Origin: Symsagittifera roscoffensis
Taxonomy: Eukaryota > Xenacoelomorpha > Acoela > Convolutidae
DNA: 64,000 nucleotides
Direction of reading: 5' to 3'
NCBI RefSeq assembly: GCF_963678635.1
Contig: NC_087063.1
Span: forward strand, 45,366,101 to 45,430,100
How positions within the stretch are numbered: position 1 is the stretch's first letter; each line of letters opens with the position of its first letter. This document shows positions 31,849 to 40,602 of the stretch, in pieces. The position numbers and the translations under genes were made by a program. The notes under the pieces are model-generated. The model searched no databases. It had not been told where the DNA came from and saw only the letters and a list, made by a program, of their open reading frames with translations.

Positions 31849-32712
31849 TTAGCTTGACCCTTCCTTTTCCACTACTCTGATTAGTTCGGGCTCATAAAAT
31901 TTACCCTCTATTGGTTCTATATCAGCGTCGATAAAATTATAAGTCGGTGGGTTCCTTGTTGGTATGTCAAATATTTCAAAAACTTCGTCAGTGAAGGATT
32001 GTTTATAACTTATTCGAAAAGGAATGTCATTTTTTGCTATTCTCACAAAATCGCCAACGTAGAGCTTTGGTCGGCAAACTAGTTCCAATGATTGTTCCGC
32101 TCTCAATGAAATTAGACGTGGAACATCCTTTTTTTTCACTTTATTGGGAGCTAATTTGTTCTCGAATTTATTGTGTTGACAAAGTCTTGAAGCTTATCGA
32201 TGTAAGAGTGGGTCCATTTGTCCTCCAAATACTTATAAATCAAACTTTTTAGCAATCGAATGTTCCTCTCGGCGAAAGCGGACTTCTTTTCACTCTCTGT
32301 TGTGTATTTTTTGATGCCTCTATCTACACAGACTTTTTCGTTTTCTCTGTCTTTATCATTTGATTGAACGCTTCTGCAGTTGTTGTGGCATACTTTGATT
32401 TCAGTCAATGCACGCGAAGATAACGGGACATGCAATCTACTGCAACTAAAAGATATTTGATATCTTTGTTGTATTTTGCTAGTTTATCAACATATGCCAA
32501 CTTGATTGACCATATTTCGTTTATGTCATAAACTATCACTTTAAGCCGAGCTATTTTGCGGCGAACTGTTCGGTATTTTGTATAAGCTGGTTCTGTATTT
32601 AAAAAATGGTTAACTTTTTGTCTTGGTATGACCGTTGTAGCCTTCAAAGTTTTAACACTGCCGAACAATGCTGGTCCTTTATCTGTGTAACTCTTTTACA
32701 AAGTTTTTCCTC
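31849..32712 (-). pseudogene. Polinton integrase with internal deletion
   Basis: The N-terminal segment KGPALFGSV aligns by eye with YSLTHPAAYGSV of Polinton 1. The core reads EIWSIKLAYVDKLA, LLVAVDCMSRYLRV, VCVDRG and SAFAERNIRLLK. The C-terminal module reads LYVGDFVRIAKND to GKFYEPELI. VCVDRG is followed almost at once by IKKYTT, so the second Asp and the Glu are about 19 residues apart rather than 35: a stretch around TEFKG has been deleted. Lys sits where the first Asp is expected (SxDLAYVDK). Frame changes occur near 32,405 and 32,150. Confidence 0.8.
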
Positions 32713-32713
32713 A

Positions 32714-33606
32714 GTAGGTGTAGGTTTCTCATCTTTTACTTTTCGTCTCCGTCTTTTCTGACGTTGAAGAATCTGAATCGTTATAGGGCGTACCCTACGA
32801 TTCAGTGTCGTCTTCGTCTTTCTCTCTTTCTTTGACTCTTTCCGTGGTGGCTTTCTTTCTTGTTTTGAGTCGTTTGGTTTGTTTTGAACTTGATGATGGC
32901 TTACTACTGTCGGAGTTTTGTTTTGCCCGAGGTTGACGGAGATTTGTTGGACTTTTGGTTTTTCGTTGAGCCTGTTCTTTAATCTTTGACTGAACCGCGT
33001 GTTTGGCATACTTGTTAATAACAGACTCTTGGGTAAGTTCGAGAGCGGATAAAATCATTATGTAAGCAGGGTTGTGAAGTATTTTAGTTTGCTGTTGTAT
33101 ATCATACAAAAACGATACTGCTTTGAGACCGGTTGGTACATTGTCAACATAAATTGTTTCATCCGTGGCGTTTATTGAGACTCGAGTTGAGCTTTTGATA
33201 ACCTCCAGGATATTTTTTAGCTCTCGTGAATTTTTTATCCTCCATTATTTGCAATTGTAATAGAATGCGTTCATAGTTTATTTTATTATCCTTTCGCTCC
33301 TTCTCATCCACAATACGCTTCTCCTCTTCCTCCCCACCTTCCTGATATTGATTAGTCTCATCTTCTGTAAGACGTCCTGCTGATTGTTCCCCAGGGTCAA
33401 CAAGAGGCGTTGAGGGAGGTGTTGGTGGAAGGGGTAGTGAAAGAGTTTCAGTCGATACTGAGTTTTGCTTCGGGGGTATTAGAGGTCTCATGCGGTTCAA
33501 GTAAGATAACAGGGGCTTTTTGTGTTTAATTGAACTGTTAAGTAGCACTTGTGATGCATGCGGCTGCTCACGGATATATGTATGTTTTGGAATTAAAACA
33601 AACTCT
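32714..33606 (-). pseudogene. Conserved Polinton gene starting FVLIP, charged C-terminus
   Basis: The frame begins FVLIPKH near 33,600. It continues at ATG 33,548 with a Pro-rich PLPPTPPSTP segment and an acidic GGEEEEKR stretch, then NYERILLQLQIMEDKKFTR. A frame change leads to text with an IYVDNVPTG segment, then ILHNPAYIMILSALELTQ (about 33,000-33,075), and a very Lys/Arg/Ser-rich end. It is homologous to 10,050-10,815 and sits in the same place between ATPase and integrase. A structural or DNA-binding role is possible from the charge; the function is not known to me. Confidence 0.55.
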
Positions 33607-33659
33607 TCTGCTGCTATATTTTATGCTGATGGTAAGTATCTGTAGCAGAAGTAAAGTAT

Positions 33660-33929
33660 CTATCTGATCAAGTTGAAACCTTGTTTTGTTAGAATAATTG
33701 CTCGTTTTCGTTCAAGTTTTGTTTTTCGACTGATTAAAAGTTTGTATGTCACTTCGAATTTTTCAAGGTTTGGAATATTAACAGATACATTGCCATTGAC
33801 TACATTGAGCAAACATTCACATATAACTGAAATAACTTGAGGATTTGTTGTTTTTCTAATGAAGCTTCGGAGCTGGCTGGGATTCAATTGTACCATTTGC
33901 TGCAGAATAGATAATTTTTTTGCGTTCAT
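33660..33929 (-). CDS. Small conserved Polinton protein (89 residues)
   Basis: ATG 33,929 to TGA at 33,660-33,662 gives 89 residues. NPQVISVICECLLNVVNGNV followed by KLLISRKTKLERKRAIIL matches a very common Polinton ORF that I recall (pattern ICE..N...GN, then K.LR.L..K..SL..KR..L.Q.G). It lies 27 bases downstream of the ATPase. Mostly helical and basic in the second half. Its function is not established to my knowledge. The frame is intact here, unlike its neighbours; relatives usually carry a longer hydrophobic tail. Confidence 0.6.
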   Translation of the reverse strand: MNAKKLSILQQMVQLNPSQLRSFIRKTTNPQVISVICECLLNVVNGNVSVNIPNLEKFEVTYKLLISRKTKLERKRAIILTKQGFNLIR

Positions 33930-33956
33930 TTGTGAGAGGTGTAACCTCTGCCTGGC

Positions 33957-34577
33957 TTATTGGTAAGGAAAAATTGAGGGACCAGTTGGTGTAATATTTG
34001 AACAATATCTCAAACAATCGGATGTACGCGGATCCAAGTCGATTAAAAGATGACCGCATGTGTCTTTTGTAGCGAGCTGATAACAGTTTCTCAAAAATTT
34101 AGTGTTGTTCAATTGTCTTCCAAGATGATCAAGTTGCTGAATATCACGAGGTGATTTGAACAGAATGATGTGTGATTTGTTCAAATCAAATGTTCGAGAC
34201 CATCTGCTTTGTTGGAACAAATTATGTTTAACATATATTACATCTAGTCCTCGGTGTCTTCCTGCTGTTGCAAATTTGACAAAGTCTTTATCGTTATAGA
34301 TCTCTTCGCATGAAACATCAGAAACTAGAAGAATGTTTTCAAGGTTTCGCAAACTGTCAAAGCCATTGAATTTTATGAAAGTTAGATCAATGCTGTGGGT
34401 ATTGGATTTTTCACTATAAAGAGGCTGAATCTCTTTGTAAAAGTATAGGGCTCTTTGGAATTTGGGATAAAATGTTTTTTTTTTCAACAATTTGAATATC
34501 AGCTCTGTTTTTACAGAACCCGAGGGGCCCACGATGGCCAAAAAAAGTCTCGTAGATGTATCAATAACTTTATTCAT
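33957..34577 (-). CDS. Polinton packaging ATPase
   Basis: The likely start is ATG 34,577 (MNKVID), matching MNKIIP in Polinton 1, although the frame is open back to 34,631. Walker A reads GPSGSVKT, with Val in place of the Gly before Lys, which should hamper nucleotide binding. The Walker B region reads ILLVSDVSCEEIY, with the usual DD replaced by SD. Other blocks: ATAGRHRGLDVIYVKHNLF, IILFKSPRDIQQLDHLGRQL and GHLLIDLDPRT. The length, about 206 residues, is near the family norm. It is the best preserved Polinton gene in the window, yet the motif changes suggest that it is inactive. Confidence 0.8.
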   Translation of the reverse strand: MNKVIDTSTRLFLAIVGPSGSVKTELIFKLLKKKTFYPKFQRALYFYKEIQPLYSEKSNTHSIDLTFIKFNGFDSLRNLENILLVSDVSCEEIYNDKDFVKFATAGRHRGLDVIYVKHNLFQQSRWSRTFDLNKSHIILFKSPRDIQQLDHLGRQLNNTKFLRNCYQLATKDTCGHLLIDLDPRTSDCLRYCSNITPTGPSIFPYQ

Positions 34578-34714
34578 ATTCTTGGATTTGGTAATACATA
34601 ACCAACTAAACCCGATAGAATTGAGAACCAAACTGAGGTTTCTTCACAAGTTTACTCCGTTAATGAAAGTTTAGAGATACAAAAAGCCAATAAAATCAGA
34701 ATTAACACCATTTT

Positions 34715-35239
34715 TTACATGAAAACTACTTCAGACCGTGGTACAGTCACGTTATTGCAAAATTTCCATGATTTTCTCTCCGTATGATTTTCTTCATACA
34801 CAAAATTGGTAACTATAGTTCCATCATTCTTGTCAACTACTAGGTCATTCATTTCAATTTCCCTACCGCCTTTTCTCACTCTCGAACTTGCAGAAAAAAA
34901 AATATAAAAAAAAATTAATTAAGCATCTGAACAGTAATAAATTTCATATCGTGTATAACCTGTATAGACACTCGGTTTATTATCATCATCAAAATCATAG
35001 TGCATTTCCAAAACATAATTGGCTGGGACATGATCAGTTTTGGCTTGATACACAATTTTCTTCACAGAATCTTCTCTTATTATTTTTTGAATCTCATTGG
35101 GTATTTCACTGCTGGTTAGATCCATTTGAACTCCTGGTTGACGTTTGGGCACTAAGACTGGCTTGGGAAGACAAAGACCGCGCTTGCTGGGTAACATTAC
35201 TGATGTATTTGAATCGTTGAAAGTAGATGAATTGGTCAA
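34715..35239 (-). pseudogene. Small unrecognised Polinton 2 gene in two blocks
   Basis: ATG 35,239 opens a 106-residue frame (VQMDLTSSEIPNEIQKII, VLEMHYDFDDDNKPSVYTGY) ending near 34,919. A second block in another frame, 34,715-34,893, reads VRKGGREIEMNDLVVD, then YEENHTERKSWKFCNNVTV, and looks like the continuation. A T-rich stretch with CTGCAAG between them could be a short intron or a frameshift. The family is not recognised. It overlaps the end of the exonuclease frame in a different phase. Confidence 0.4.
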
Positions 35240-36199
35240 TCACGGGGAAGAACCTCCTCAAAGTGCACAACTCTTCTTCAGAAAGTGTAACTTGTTCTTT
35301 TCGTTGTCGTTGAGCTACTTGGCCTCTACAATCAATGCGTTCAATCCTTGTCAATGAAATTTTTATGTTACTTTCTGGTGTCATCCGAGCACAAAGAACT
35401 GAATTTGGAGATATGTATGTCTCCATTTTATTTTCCCCTGACGCTCGTTGTTGACACTCATTTTTCAACCAATCATAGAACGCTTTCGACTTTTTTAATG
35501 CACAATGATTTTTAGAGTTATGGTGCGGTATGTGTTTGTTACAATTCACAAAATTCTTGAAATAAAATTGTTCGACTTGTGGACAGCCCAAATCGTCAAG
35601 ATTCACAACTTTGCGGTCTAAGTATTTGGATAAAAAATCAGCTTTTTCTTTTCCTTTGGCGTAGAATGCAGCATTGGGGTTTCTTAAGACAAAACTTTGA
35701 ATGATTTGGTTCAAATTCAGGTATTAATAATCACCGCTATCCCAATGAAGTCCGTGCAAATAATTTGTTAGCCAGTTGTAGGCTTTTTGTTCAAATTTTG
35801 GAAGGGAATTGAAATTAACTGGAGGTAGAAAAAATAGGGAATCACTGTAGTCGGAAGTGGTTATAGCTAATTCTTTTACTATAAATGGGTTTTTCTGGTG
35901 TCGAAATCCCTCAAAATCCAACACAACTGATCTTTCCTTCAGCATTCTAATAAATGGTAGAGTTTCAGTTTCTTCAGTTTGATATACAAACAAAACGTAA
36001 TTCCACTCAAGTGACCAATCAGACTACTGTTGCATTTCCATGGTAAAATATAGCAGTATGTGGGACCAGTGTTATAAACTTCGCGGATAAAACCGGCGGC
36101 ATCGTGTAAAATAGCATGCATTCGTAAAATTTTCGAATCATTTAAATATTTATCCAAAGAAGAATTGTCTATACCGATCAGACCCCCCCAGGGTCTCAA
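35106..36199 (-). pseudogene. DEDD-type 3'-5' exonuclease gene in Polinton 2
   Basis: The N-terminal block AILHDAAGFIREVYNTGP (about 36,050-36,120) is followed, after a frame change, by VVLDFEGF (about 35,905-35,930), the first exonuclease motif (DxE). PNAAFYAKGKEKADFL and NLDDLGCP follow. The motif HCALKKSKAFYDWLK (about 35,465-35,510) resembles the His/Asp Exo III block. The frame is open from 35,714 to 35,106 with a Gln/Ser-rich tail. I read it as a nuclease of the DEDD superfamily seen in some invertebrate elements; its substrate is unknown. One frame break and one stop (near 35,724) disable it. Confidence 0.55.
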
Positions 36200-36384
36200 C
36201 TTGATAGCAACATCGTAATTTATATCATTAGTAGTTGAGAAGAAGAACAGTTAACATGCAGCTAAGAAATAATTTCGACGGTTGGTGTTTTCTGGATAGG
36301 TTTTTTTCAAAGTAATAAAAATTTCATGAATAATTTCCAAGTCTTTTGAAGTAACTCTACGTTTTTCCAATTTCACTTTTTTTC

Positions 36385-36930
36385 CAGCACTTCTCCGACC
36401 TGCTGAATTTTAAGCCAGTGGAAATGAAAGTAACCTTCTAGATACCACTTACTCACTCCTATATCTCTTTGATATATGTTTAGGTAAACCACGGGTAGTT
36501 TTCGGTATTTCGAAAGTTTATTGAGACAAAGTCGAATTTTTCTTTCCAGTCCTTTCTCAATCAGAATTGACTCAAAATCATACGAGTAATCAAAAAGATT
36601 TTCATAAGTAACAATCGATAGATCGGTCGCTTTTCCTTATTTCTGCTTCGCAAAAATGCACCAGGTTATTTGCAATAGCTCGCTCAAATAAAATTGTTCT
36701 TTACAACTTTGCTCGTATTCCGTGAATGTATGATTTGCCGTTTCTTTCCACCGAGAAATAAACACTATATGACGATTGTGAATGTGCATATTTTTTGACC
36801 AAGAACCAGTTGAAAAAACAGTGAGTTTTAATCGGTCACTATCAATATCTTCAGTATGCCAATTTCCTAATAAACTCATTTTGCTGAGTTTGTTTTTCAT
36901 CAACATGTCTTTATCTTCTATAGAAGACAT
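36385..36930 (-). pseudogene. Unrecognised Polinton 2 gene with one in-frame stop
   Basis: ATG 36,930 opens a frame reading MSLLGNWHTEDIDSDRLKL to CIFAKQK, then TAA at 36,637-36,639. The same frame continues for about 80 codons (YENLFDYSYDFESILIEKG, KWYLEGYFHFHW) before another stop near 36,385. The uninterrupted phase across the stop argues for a single gene. I do not recognise it; it may be the N-terminal part of a larger protein with the exonuclease downstream. Confidence 0.45.
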
Positions 36931-37051
36931 TTTCTCATCAAATGTTTGACTGTTTATAATCGCTATAAATGGATGTTAATGGGACTTATTTAATGAACTG
37001 TAGCTTAAAGGATTTCTAACTAATGGTTTCAACCTATTTTTATGTATTTAG

Positions 37052-37402
37052 ATGGATATTCCCCTTGGTGGTGTCCACGAGTCACCCATTGATTTTCCTT
37101 ATGTGGGACCTGGAACTCACGAAGGCAAAAATATCTTTGGTGTGACCGTAGAGTTTACCCCGGCCACCACTGCAGCGAATTTTAAGCTGCATTACATTGA
37201 GGTTGCATTTAAGAAAAAGGAGGGCATATTTGAATATGTGTGTGTTGATGTGGGGAGCATGGAAAATTTCTGGCTCTGCGAGTCTCTGGGTGCGGGATTC
37301 GAGAGTACTGAGTGGCGCTTCAAATTTCAAATCGAGCGTCTAGTCAGTATTCTTCATGTCCCTTGGTCGGATCCCGAAGACGACATGCGGATGTGGCCGT
37401 AA
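37052..37402 (+). CDS. Intact 116-residue ORF of unknown origin
   Basis: ATG 37,052 to TAA 37,402, on the strand opposite to Polinton 2. The product is acidic to neutral with alternating hydrophobic residues suggesting beta strands (IFGVTVEFTPATTAANFKLH, EYVCVDVGSMENFWLC). No low complexity and no transmembrane segment is seen. The bases just upstream (ATGTATTTAG) look like a splice acceptor, so it could be an exon. GC content is higher than in its flanks. I do not recognise the family: it may be a host gene piece or a divergent element gene. Confidence 0.45.
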   Translation: MDIPLGGVHESPIDFPYVGPGTHEGKNIFGVTVEFTPATTAANFKLHYIEVAFKKKEGIFEYVCVDVGSMENFWLCESLGAGFESTEWRFKFQIERLVSILHVPWSDPEDDMRMWP

Positions 37403-37672
37403 ACCCTTCCTCTGCTCTCCTATCCGTACTCCTGTCAACATTCCGTTTTTATTTTATTTTTTTCTTATTTTTTATATGTTACTTTATTTATTATTTATCA
37501 AGTCCTTCTTACCTTCTTACCCTCTTATTATTTGTCACGCCCTTCGTCCTTCTCAAGCAGGTCAGTTTTTTAATGAAGTCTCAAACTTATTTAGTTGAAC
37601 TGTGGGAAAGTTTGGAAGGGATTAAATTTAACCACCGCGCGAAAATAAATACCAAAGTATTTTGTCTGTCGG

Positions 37673-37810
37673 GTGTCCTAAGAGAGGGGTCTTTTTATTT
37701 CGGGCAGGGTACTTTGGGGTCTTTAAAAAAGATGGGTCCTTTTGGACCCTACTTTTGGTAGGACCCCAAAGACCCCTACCGTCGAAAAGACCCCCCCCCC
37801 CTAAGGACAC
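37673..37810. repeat. Imperfect foldback (inverted repeat) element, 138 bp
   Basis: The left arm GTGTCCTAAGAGAGGGGTCTT (start shown in part) is mirrored by the right arm ending AAGACC..CCCTAAGGACAC. Inner pairs include TTTGGGGTC with GACCCCAAAG and GGGTCC with GGACCC at the centre (about 37,734-37,747). The arms span nearly the whole 138 bp, with a 12-C run expanding the right arm. It resembles a MITE-like foldback. No target-site duplication was found. Confidence 0.7.
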
Positions 37811-38634
37811 ACAGCGGATTACAATACTACTAACTTATCCAGTACAATTTTTGCCACTACTTTGATTTATCTCTGGAATTATTTGAGCAATTATTTTTTG
37901 AGTACCCTGCTTTGCGTTTTTCAGGGAAATTTTTGAACATGCAAGACTATAACTCTTTCGTCTCTTTTCTTCAAAGAAGTAAGCTGAAATATCTGGTTAT
38001 TGTTTTGAAATATGCAATTAAAAGGTACTCAAAATACATTCGGATTGGAAAGTAAGGATTGGTTTTCTGAAGAAAAAGATGATTTAATAAAGATCTTATC
38101 AAGAAACAAAGTACGTGTTGTTTCCTGAAATCGGCAACTTGATTGTATCTTGGCTACTTTTTTGAAAAGTAAAACAAAACAGAATACTTTGGGACATCGC
38201 TCTATCAAGCTGTACTGCAAGGTAAAAATTCAGAGCTATTGTTTGTATCTAATGAATAAATCACCTAAACGAACATATCACCGAAAAATAAGTTTTGAAG
38301 TCTTCCAATCACTAGCTTTTGAGGTTCAGTGCGAGCAAGCTTCCTAGGAAGTTAAGCATTTGAACTGAGGGCAAGCCGTATTTAAAAAAAGTCAATCTCT
38401 GTGGCAAAATTCAAACTGCGATCGCCACGTGAGTGACAAAACAACTCAACATAATAATTATTTGTTAAAGTTGACTCATTGTTTTTCTATCTGTCAAGTT
38501 ACGTGTTTTAAGGTAAAAGTGTAACTGGTATCTAGTAGATTGTTATTCACATCAGTTCTAGTAGTCTTTTTTTTCTAATCATTATCATTTATCTATCTAT
38601 GAATTTCGTAGGATTTTAACTGGATTATGTGATG
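37811..38634. other. No recognisable gene
   Basis: AT-rich sequence between the foldback and the left LTR of the 18.7-kb element. Only short frames on both strands (the longest about 65 codons); no family recognised. Confidence 0.5.
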
Positions 38635-38638
38635 AAGG

Positions 38639-39038
38639 TGAGTTAAGTCCTTGAGGTTAACTCATAGAGTAATTTAGGATAAGGTACACCGTCTGCTCGT
38701 CACGCTATCTTATTTTCGGCCGGATGGTTTCGTGCAACTTCTTAGTCTAATACCGATCCTTATCTTACTCTTATATCTACTAGTCTCAGGGTGTTTAACT
38801 AGTCTCTGGTAGGCTCAATAGATCTAGAGTATACTGGCTTATTGCGACTGCTTTAGAGAGGTAACTAAATTCTAAGTTAAATTCAAATCTCTCTGGTGCT
38901 GAAATTACAAGTGATTTCAGCACTTACAAATAAGTGGGTTGTTAGTTAGATGGATTATGATTGGTTAATATTAAATATTTTACAGTGGTAAAATATCTAA
39001 TTTATCCAATAATAAATTGTAGTTTAGATCAGGTTCCA
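38639..39038 (-). repeat. 3' LTR of the 18.7-kb element (400 bp)
   Basis: On + it starts TGAGTTAAGTCC and ends GGTTCCA. Compared with the other LTR it lacks nine bases (TTCTCTTGG) near 38,861. It contains the 28-bp inverted repeat at 38,896-38,923. On the element strand the bases before it read CCCCGGATGGG, a weakly purine-rich stretch that may serve as the polypurine tract. Confidence 0.9.
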
Positions 39039-40602
39039 CCCATCCGGGGTTTACAGAGTTTTTAGAATTATCTTTCTTTCTGTAATTGAAGGATGGATGA
39101 TGAACGTTGGTATTTGGCGAACATCATTTTCTTATCCGGTTCCTCTTGAAGAAGGACGTTCCAGGACGCTGGAATCAGGGATAGGAAGTTGTTATTAAGT
39201 CGTTCGATTTCAAAATGGTTTGCTATGTCAGTTTTTTCTGTATTAGTAGAGAACTGTTTTGTGTGCAGCCTCGTGTGGGAATGGCGTGAGAATAGTGTTT
39301 GGAAGGAATGCCTTGAAACTCGGATCTGTACGTATACTTGAAGATCGAGGTGGTCATTGGTCTAGTTCAATGAAGTCCTTTTCTGCGAAGTCAAGTCGTA
39401 CTCTAAATCCTTTGAGTCGTGATTGTGGACGGCATTCCGGTTGTGTTTAGCCATTCTTTTGTTCGAGTGTGATGGGATCATCTAGTCTTTGGATGTTCGT
39501 CTTTGTTGTTGTGTATGATCTATATACTGCATAGTATGATTTACATTTTATAAATTTTTGTTAATTTGGTTTTTTAATCATGATCTTAGTTAGTCGTTTT
39601 CACAAAAGCGTTTTATTTTAGTTCAGCTATTTTGAAAAGTTACTCACCCTTCAGTACCCCCTATTAAAAATTGAAGTGTGGTCACAAAGCGTGGGTGTAG
39701 CGCGGTGGGTTAGGCCGGCTATAAGCATGCTCAGGACGTCCTTCTCTGGTGGGTTAGGCCAGGAATGGGAGTGTGATTTCATGCTGTTTCTTTGAGAGGT
39801 CCTGTTATGTGATAACATTTTATGTTGGTTTTTTTCTGGTCTTTCTTATGTTACTTTGGTTGTGTCTTTTTTTGAAAAATCAAATTGTTTTTGGTTTGGG
39901 TTTGTCTTGCGACTTTTTTTTATCATTTCTTTCTTAGACTTTATAATAGTCTTCAAAAGAATAAATTATCCAGTTTTAATCTGGGTTAATCCGGTTTGGG
40001 TACCGTTGGTTTTCTTTTCTTAGTCATGCTGTTATTTTATGATTTGTGGTGTTTAGTAAGCTGGGTTGGTTAGTTTGGTTTAGTATATAATTCCTTTCCA
40101 ACCGGGTTAAAGGAAAGTTTGAAACGTGTTATCGTGTGTTAGAGTTGTTGAGTGTGAAAGCTTGAAACTGAAATTCATTATTTAAACAATTCTTCGTGGG
40201 CGAGCTGTGCGAGTGTGGATAGAATTTTTGTGCGAATGAATGGAAATATCAAAAGGTTAGTACTGCTTTCTCATTTTATTAATTTATTGCATAGAAATTG
40301 AATTTTACTGCTTTTGGGGAAGTTAAAAAATTATAAATTTTCATCGTATTTTAATTTTACTGCTTCATGGGGAAATAATTTATAAATGAAATTACTACAT
40401 TGGGTATGAATTTTACTACATTTTTTAGTGCGACAGATTTATGAGTTTGAATATAATTTAAGAAGTTCGTATTTTTATTTGTCTTTTTCTGTTTTGTTGA
40501 TGATTGTGGTGTGAAGACTAAAATAATAAATTAAACATTGATAGAAAATGGTTCGTACAAATTTGAATTTATTAGTTAAGAGTATTTTAATTCATATTTA
40601 CC
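39039..40602 (-). other. 3' untranslated region of the 18.7-kb element
   Basis: No long frame. The part 39,039-39,953 is shared with the truncated copy at 28,478-29,425, so it belongs to the family rather than to a later insertion. Two copies of GGTGGGTTAGGCC at 39,704 and 39,748 are kept in both copies with the same 44-bp spacing. The remainder to 40,602 is AT-rich without recognisable features. Confidence 0.7.

Larger units (their letters stand above)
31765..36930 (-). mobile_element. Decayed Polinton/Maverick transposon 2
   Basis: On the minus strand, in order: an unrecognised gene, a DEDD-type exonuclease gene, a small gene, packaging ATPase, two conserved small genes, integrase, and the first residues of a capsid-type gene that runs into the assembly gap. 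ATPase and integrase are homologous to those of Polinton 1. No polymerase palm, major capsid or protease is visible; they may be lost or behind the gap. Neither terminal inverted repeat was identified. Confidence 0.8.

Noticed and set aside
33856-34059. 67-residue minus-strand frame between ATPase and the next gene
   Set aside because: It overlaps the ATPase C-terminus in another phase and matches nothing.
37312-37865. Frames of 60-149 residues over the foldback and its left side
   Set aside because: They read T-rich and G-rich arms of the inverted repeat; there is no protein-like composition.
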